Assembly (NCBI GenBank): GCA_016213625.1
Contig: JACQZZ010000011.1
Location: 1 to 34,233 of the forward strand
Source: Actinomycetota bacterium
GTDB lineage: Bacteria; Actinomycetota; Acidimicrobiia; Acidimicrobiales; Ilumatobacteraceae
Direction: 5' to 3'
Length of the DNA: 34,233 nucleotides
Shown: in pieces, positions 32,437 through 34,233 of the stretch
How positions within the stretch are numbered: the stretch's first letter is position 1
Layout: every line of letters starts with the position of its first letter
Notes under the pieces: generated by a model
Database searches by the model: none
What the model saw: the letters and a program-made list of their open reading frames with translations, nothing else
Told to the model about the DNA's origin: nothing
Program-made: the position numbers and the translations under genes

Positions 32437-33234
32437 ACCAAAGAAGTCGACGCGAATCTGATCCGGGTTGGGGACCTTGCAGCAAGGGCCGGCGTGACGG
32501 TGAGGGCGTTGCATCACTACGAGCAGATCGGGCTGCTGGCCCCGTCATCCCGCACCGTGGCCGGGCATCGCTTGTACGGCGCCGAGGCAGTCGATCGTCT
32601 GTATCGAGTGATCAGACTGCGTCGGATCGGGTTGTCGCTGGATCAGGTCGGCCGGGTGCTCGACGATCCCAACTGGAGCCTGGTGAACGCGCTCGGACGA
32701 CACGTGGCAGCCGTCGATGCCCAGATCACACAGCTCGCATCGCTTCGGACCGCAGTGGCAGCAGCGCTGGCCGATCTGGACACCGACAGCGACGCCACAC
32801 AGCAACTCTTGGAGGTACTGAGCGCAATGGAAACTCTGGACAACCCCGTGCGCAAGCGGATCTCGATACTGGTGTATCGAGATCTGCCGGCGATGCACGC
32901 CTACCTGGTCGACGTGTTCGGCTTCACCCCGGGCGAGGTCACCATCGGCCCGGACGGCATCGCCGTGCATGCCGAGGTGTACGTCGGTGACGGTGTGATC
33001 TGGTTGCACCCCGAGACCGAGACCTATCGGTTGGCGTCGCCGAGGTCGCTGGGAGCGGCCTCAGCAACGACGGCTGTCATGGTCGACGATGTCGACGAGC
33101 ACCATCGGTTGGTGCATGCCAAGGGCGGCGACATCGTGTACGCACCTGTCGACCAGCCATACGGCTACCGGGAGTACAGCGCCCGAGACCCCGAGGGAGC
33201 GTTGTGGTCGTTCATGAAGGAGCTGACCTCATGA
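32434..33234 (+). CDS. MerR regulator fused to a VOC (glyoxalase-like) domain
   Basis: A 266-residue two-domain protein. Residues ~10-125 form a MerR module: LIRVGDLAARAGVTVRALHHYEQIGLLAPSSRT, HRLYGAEAVDRLYRVIRLRRIGLSLDQVG, and a dimerisation helix. Residues ~140-266 are a VOC domain: ISILVYRDLPAMHAYLVDVFGFTPGEV, and a second half ending YGYREYSARDPEGALWSFM, the usual last strand. In place of a small metal-binding tail, the VOC domain probably serves as the effector-binding part, as proposed for similar fusions. The start follows a MerR-style promoter. Its stop overlaps the SnoaL-like gene (ATGA), so the two are coupled. Confidence 0.88.
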   Translation: MTKEVDANLIRVGDLAARAGVTVRALHHYEQIGLLAPSSRTVAGHRLYGAEAVDRLYRVIRLRRIGLSLDQVGRVLDDPNWSLVNALGRHVAAVDAQITQLASLRTAVAAALADLDTDSDATQQLLEVLSAMETLDNPVRKRISILVYRDLPAMHAYLVDVFGFTPGEVTIGPDGIAVHAEVYVGDGVIWLHPETETYRLASPRSLGAASATTAVMVDDVDEHHRLVHAKGGDIVYAPVDQPYGYREYSARDPEGALWSFMKELTS

Positions 33235-33653
33235 CCGAGCCCGACACCGACACCGGCACAGGCACAGGCAATGAGGCCGAGGCCGAGTTCTCGACGTTCA
33301 TGCACCGCTGGTCAGCAGCGATCGTGGCCAATGACATCGCGCTGATGAACGAGTTCGTCACCGACGATTGGGTCCTGATCGACAAGCCCGGAATCATCAG
33401 CCGGGAGGGGTTCCATGCCGCCGTCGCCAGCGGCGCACTCACGCATTCCGCCATGACCCACGACGTCTTGTCGGTTCGACGGCTGCGACCTGACGTCGCC
33501 GTGGTCATCACCCACGGCCGGAACATCGCTTCGTTCCAAGGTGCGCGAATCGAGGCCGACGAGTGGACCAGCGACGTGCTGATCCTGACCGATGCCGGCT
33601 GGCGATGCGCACTCACACAGCTGACTCCACGTGCAGTGCCATTCGATTCGTAG
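33231..33653 (+). CDS. SnoaL/DUF4440-like (NTF2-fold) small protein
   Basis: A 140-residue NTF2-fold protein. FMHRWSAAIVANDIALMNEFVTDDWVLIDKPG is the entry helix and strand of the SnoaL/DUF4440 group, and VAVVITHGRNIASF, WTSDVLILTDAGWRCALTQLTP form the later sheet. Members bind small hydrophobic ligands or act as cyclases, isomerases or hydrolases; the role here is unknown. The N terminus carries a short Asp/Thr/Gly repeat (TDTGTGTG) that looks disordered. Its start overlaps the MerR-VOC stop, so it is probably the effector gene of that regulator. Confidence 0.85.
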   Translation: MTEPDTDTGTGTGNEAEAEFSTFMHRWSAAIVANDIALMNEFVTDDWVLIDKPGIISREGFHAAVASGALTHSAMTHDVLSVRRLRPDVAVVITHGRNIASFQGARIEADEWTSDVLILTDAGWRCALTQLTPRAVPFDS

Positions 33654-33704
33654 AGCGGCCTCCATGGGTTGGTGAGCACCCGAATCCGGTCGTCGCCGGG
33701 TCGA

Positions 33705-33759
33705 ACACCGACGGTTCGTCGAAGGCCTTGGCGCGCAGCAGCGGTGACGGCTGGTCCAT
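33705..33759 (-). pseudogene. Remnant of a nucleoside phosphorylase-like N terminus
   Basis: Starting at the ATG 33759, 12 nt after the stop of the MFS gene on the same strand, the sequence reads MDQPSPLLRAKAFDEPSVFD. This resembles the N terminus (KxFxxPSVFxPENLLREARRQ) of actinobacterial nucleoside phosphorylases from memory. Similarity then breaks off and the frame runs antisense into the SnoaL-like gene, ending near 33613. I read it as the surviving start of a gene cut away by insertion of the MerR/SnoaL pair or by deletion. Confidence 0.5.
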
Positions 33760-33770
33760 CGGCGTTGGGC

Positions 33771-34233
33771 TCAGCTTTCGAGGTCGACGTCGTCGGGGAC
33801 CGGGGTGCGGTCGTGGCGGGGGTGGGTTTCGTACATGCGAACGATCACCAAGATGCCCGATGCGGCGGTGAGCGCGGCGACGGCCCAGATCGCGACGGGG
33901 ATGTCGAACGCGTCGGCCAACACGCCTGCGAGGAGCGCACCGACGGCGAAGCCGCCGTCGCGCCACAGCCGGTAGATGCCTACCGAGCGGGCCCGCCAGC
34001 TCGGGTGGGCGACGTCGCCGATCGTGGCGAGCAGCGTCGGGTACACCATCGCGGTGCCGACGCCGATCAGCACCGACGCGACTGCCCAGATGGCGAAGCC
34101 TTCGGTGGCGGCGAACAGTCCGAGTGCGGCGGCTTGGACGAGCATGCCGCCGGCGATGAGCGGTTTGCGGCCGATGCGATCCGAGAGACCGCCGGTGAGG
34201 AGTTGTCCGAGGCCCCACACCATCGGGTAGAGC
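33771..34233 (-). CDS. MFS transporter, C-terminal part (N terminus beyond the window)
   Basis: The frame is open to the right edge, so only the last ~154 residues are visible. LTGGLSDRIGRKPLIAGG is the loop 8-9 repeat of the MFS A-like motif (G-x-x-SDRIGRK), and it is followed by four transmembrane helices. FAIWAVASVLIGVGTAMVYPTLLATIGD and the VGIYRLWRDGGFAVGALLAG segment, with its conserved arginine and aspartate, fit the drug or solute efflux branch. The charged tail ends at 33771. It precedes a truncated phosphorylase-like gene on the same strand. The substrate is unknown. Confidence 0.87.
   Translation of the reverse strand, partial: LYPMVWGLGQLLTGGLSDRIGRKPLIAGGMLVQAAALGLFAATEGFAIWAVASVLIGVGTAMVYPTLLATIGDVAHPSWRARSVGIYRLWRDGGFAVGALLAGVLADAFDIPVAIWAVAALTAASGILVIVRMYETHPRHDRTPVPDDVDLES

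Overview
The window is high-GC, tightly packed DNA, and nearly every gene family in it is typical of Actinobacteria. GTG/TTG starts are common, and several genes have a -10 hexamer ending only 6-7 nt before the start codon, which points to leaderless mRNAs. My best guess is an environmental actinobacterium of the Acidimicrobiia/Ilumatobacter type. That is inferred from gene style, not from a marker gene.

Layout. (1) 1-3519: the end of a dihydrofolate-reductase-like (RibD C-terminal) gene, a GNAT acetyltransferase, and a leaderless ArsR / SRPBCC / winged-helix operon. (2) 3575-18207: the main feature, a nine-gene minus-strand operon divergent from a TetR regulator. In transcription order it encodes a CocE/NonD hydrolase, an enoyl-CoA hydratase-like protein, an S12 (beta-lactamase fold) serine hydrolase, an M81 MlrC-type metallopeptidase, a LivH-LivM-LivG fusion, a small lipoprotein, an MFS-LivF fusion, a Liv-type solute-binding lipoprotein and an acyl-CoA ligase. 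Most neighbours overlap by 1-4 nt. A perfect 16-bp palindrome fills the spacer of the operon promoter. The gene set suggests uptake and hydrolysis of an acylated or peptidic compound, followed by CoA activation of the released acid. (3) 18208-19196: a decayed stretch with a 37-nt repeat pair, a 39-nt piece resembling the copper ATPase gene further on, and a 5'-truncated hipA. (4) 19201-21875: a membrane GAF-GGDEF diguanylate cyclase and two overlapping MarR-like regulators.

(5) 21959-29240: an island-like copper-handling block. It starts with palindromes and helically phased short direct repeats resembling an integration site. It carries SHOCT, DUF1573-like, PCYCGC, DUF2933-like and Met-rich secreted proteins, an OmpR-type two-component system, a cupredoxin lipoprotein, and a CopB-type P1B ATPase behind a CsoR-type operator. 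No csoR gene is present. (6) 29187-32200: an unknown membrane protein and a NarL-type two-component system, bracketed by imperfect direct repeats that resemble the 3' half of a class II tRNA. (7) 32434-34233: a MerR-glyoxalase fusion, a SnoaL-like protein, a probable remnant of a nucleoside phosphorylase start, and the C-terminal part of an MFS transporter running off the window.

All functional statements come from reading motifs and gene order. No database search was run.
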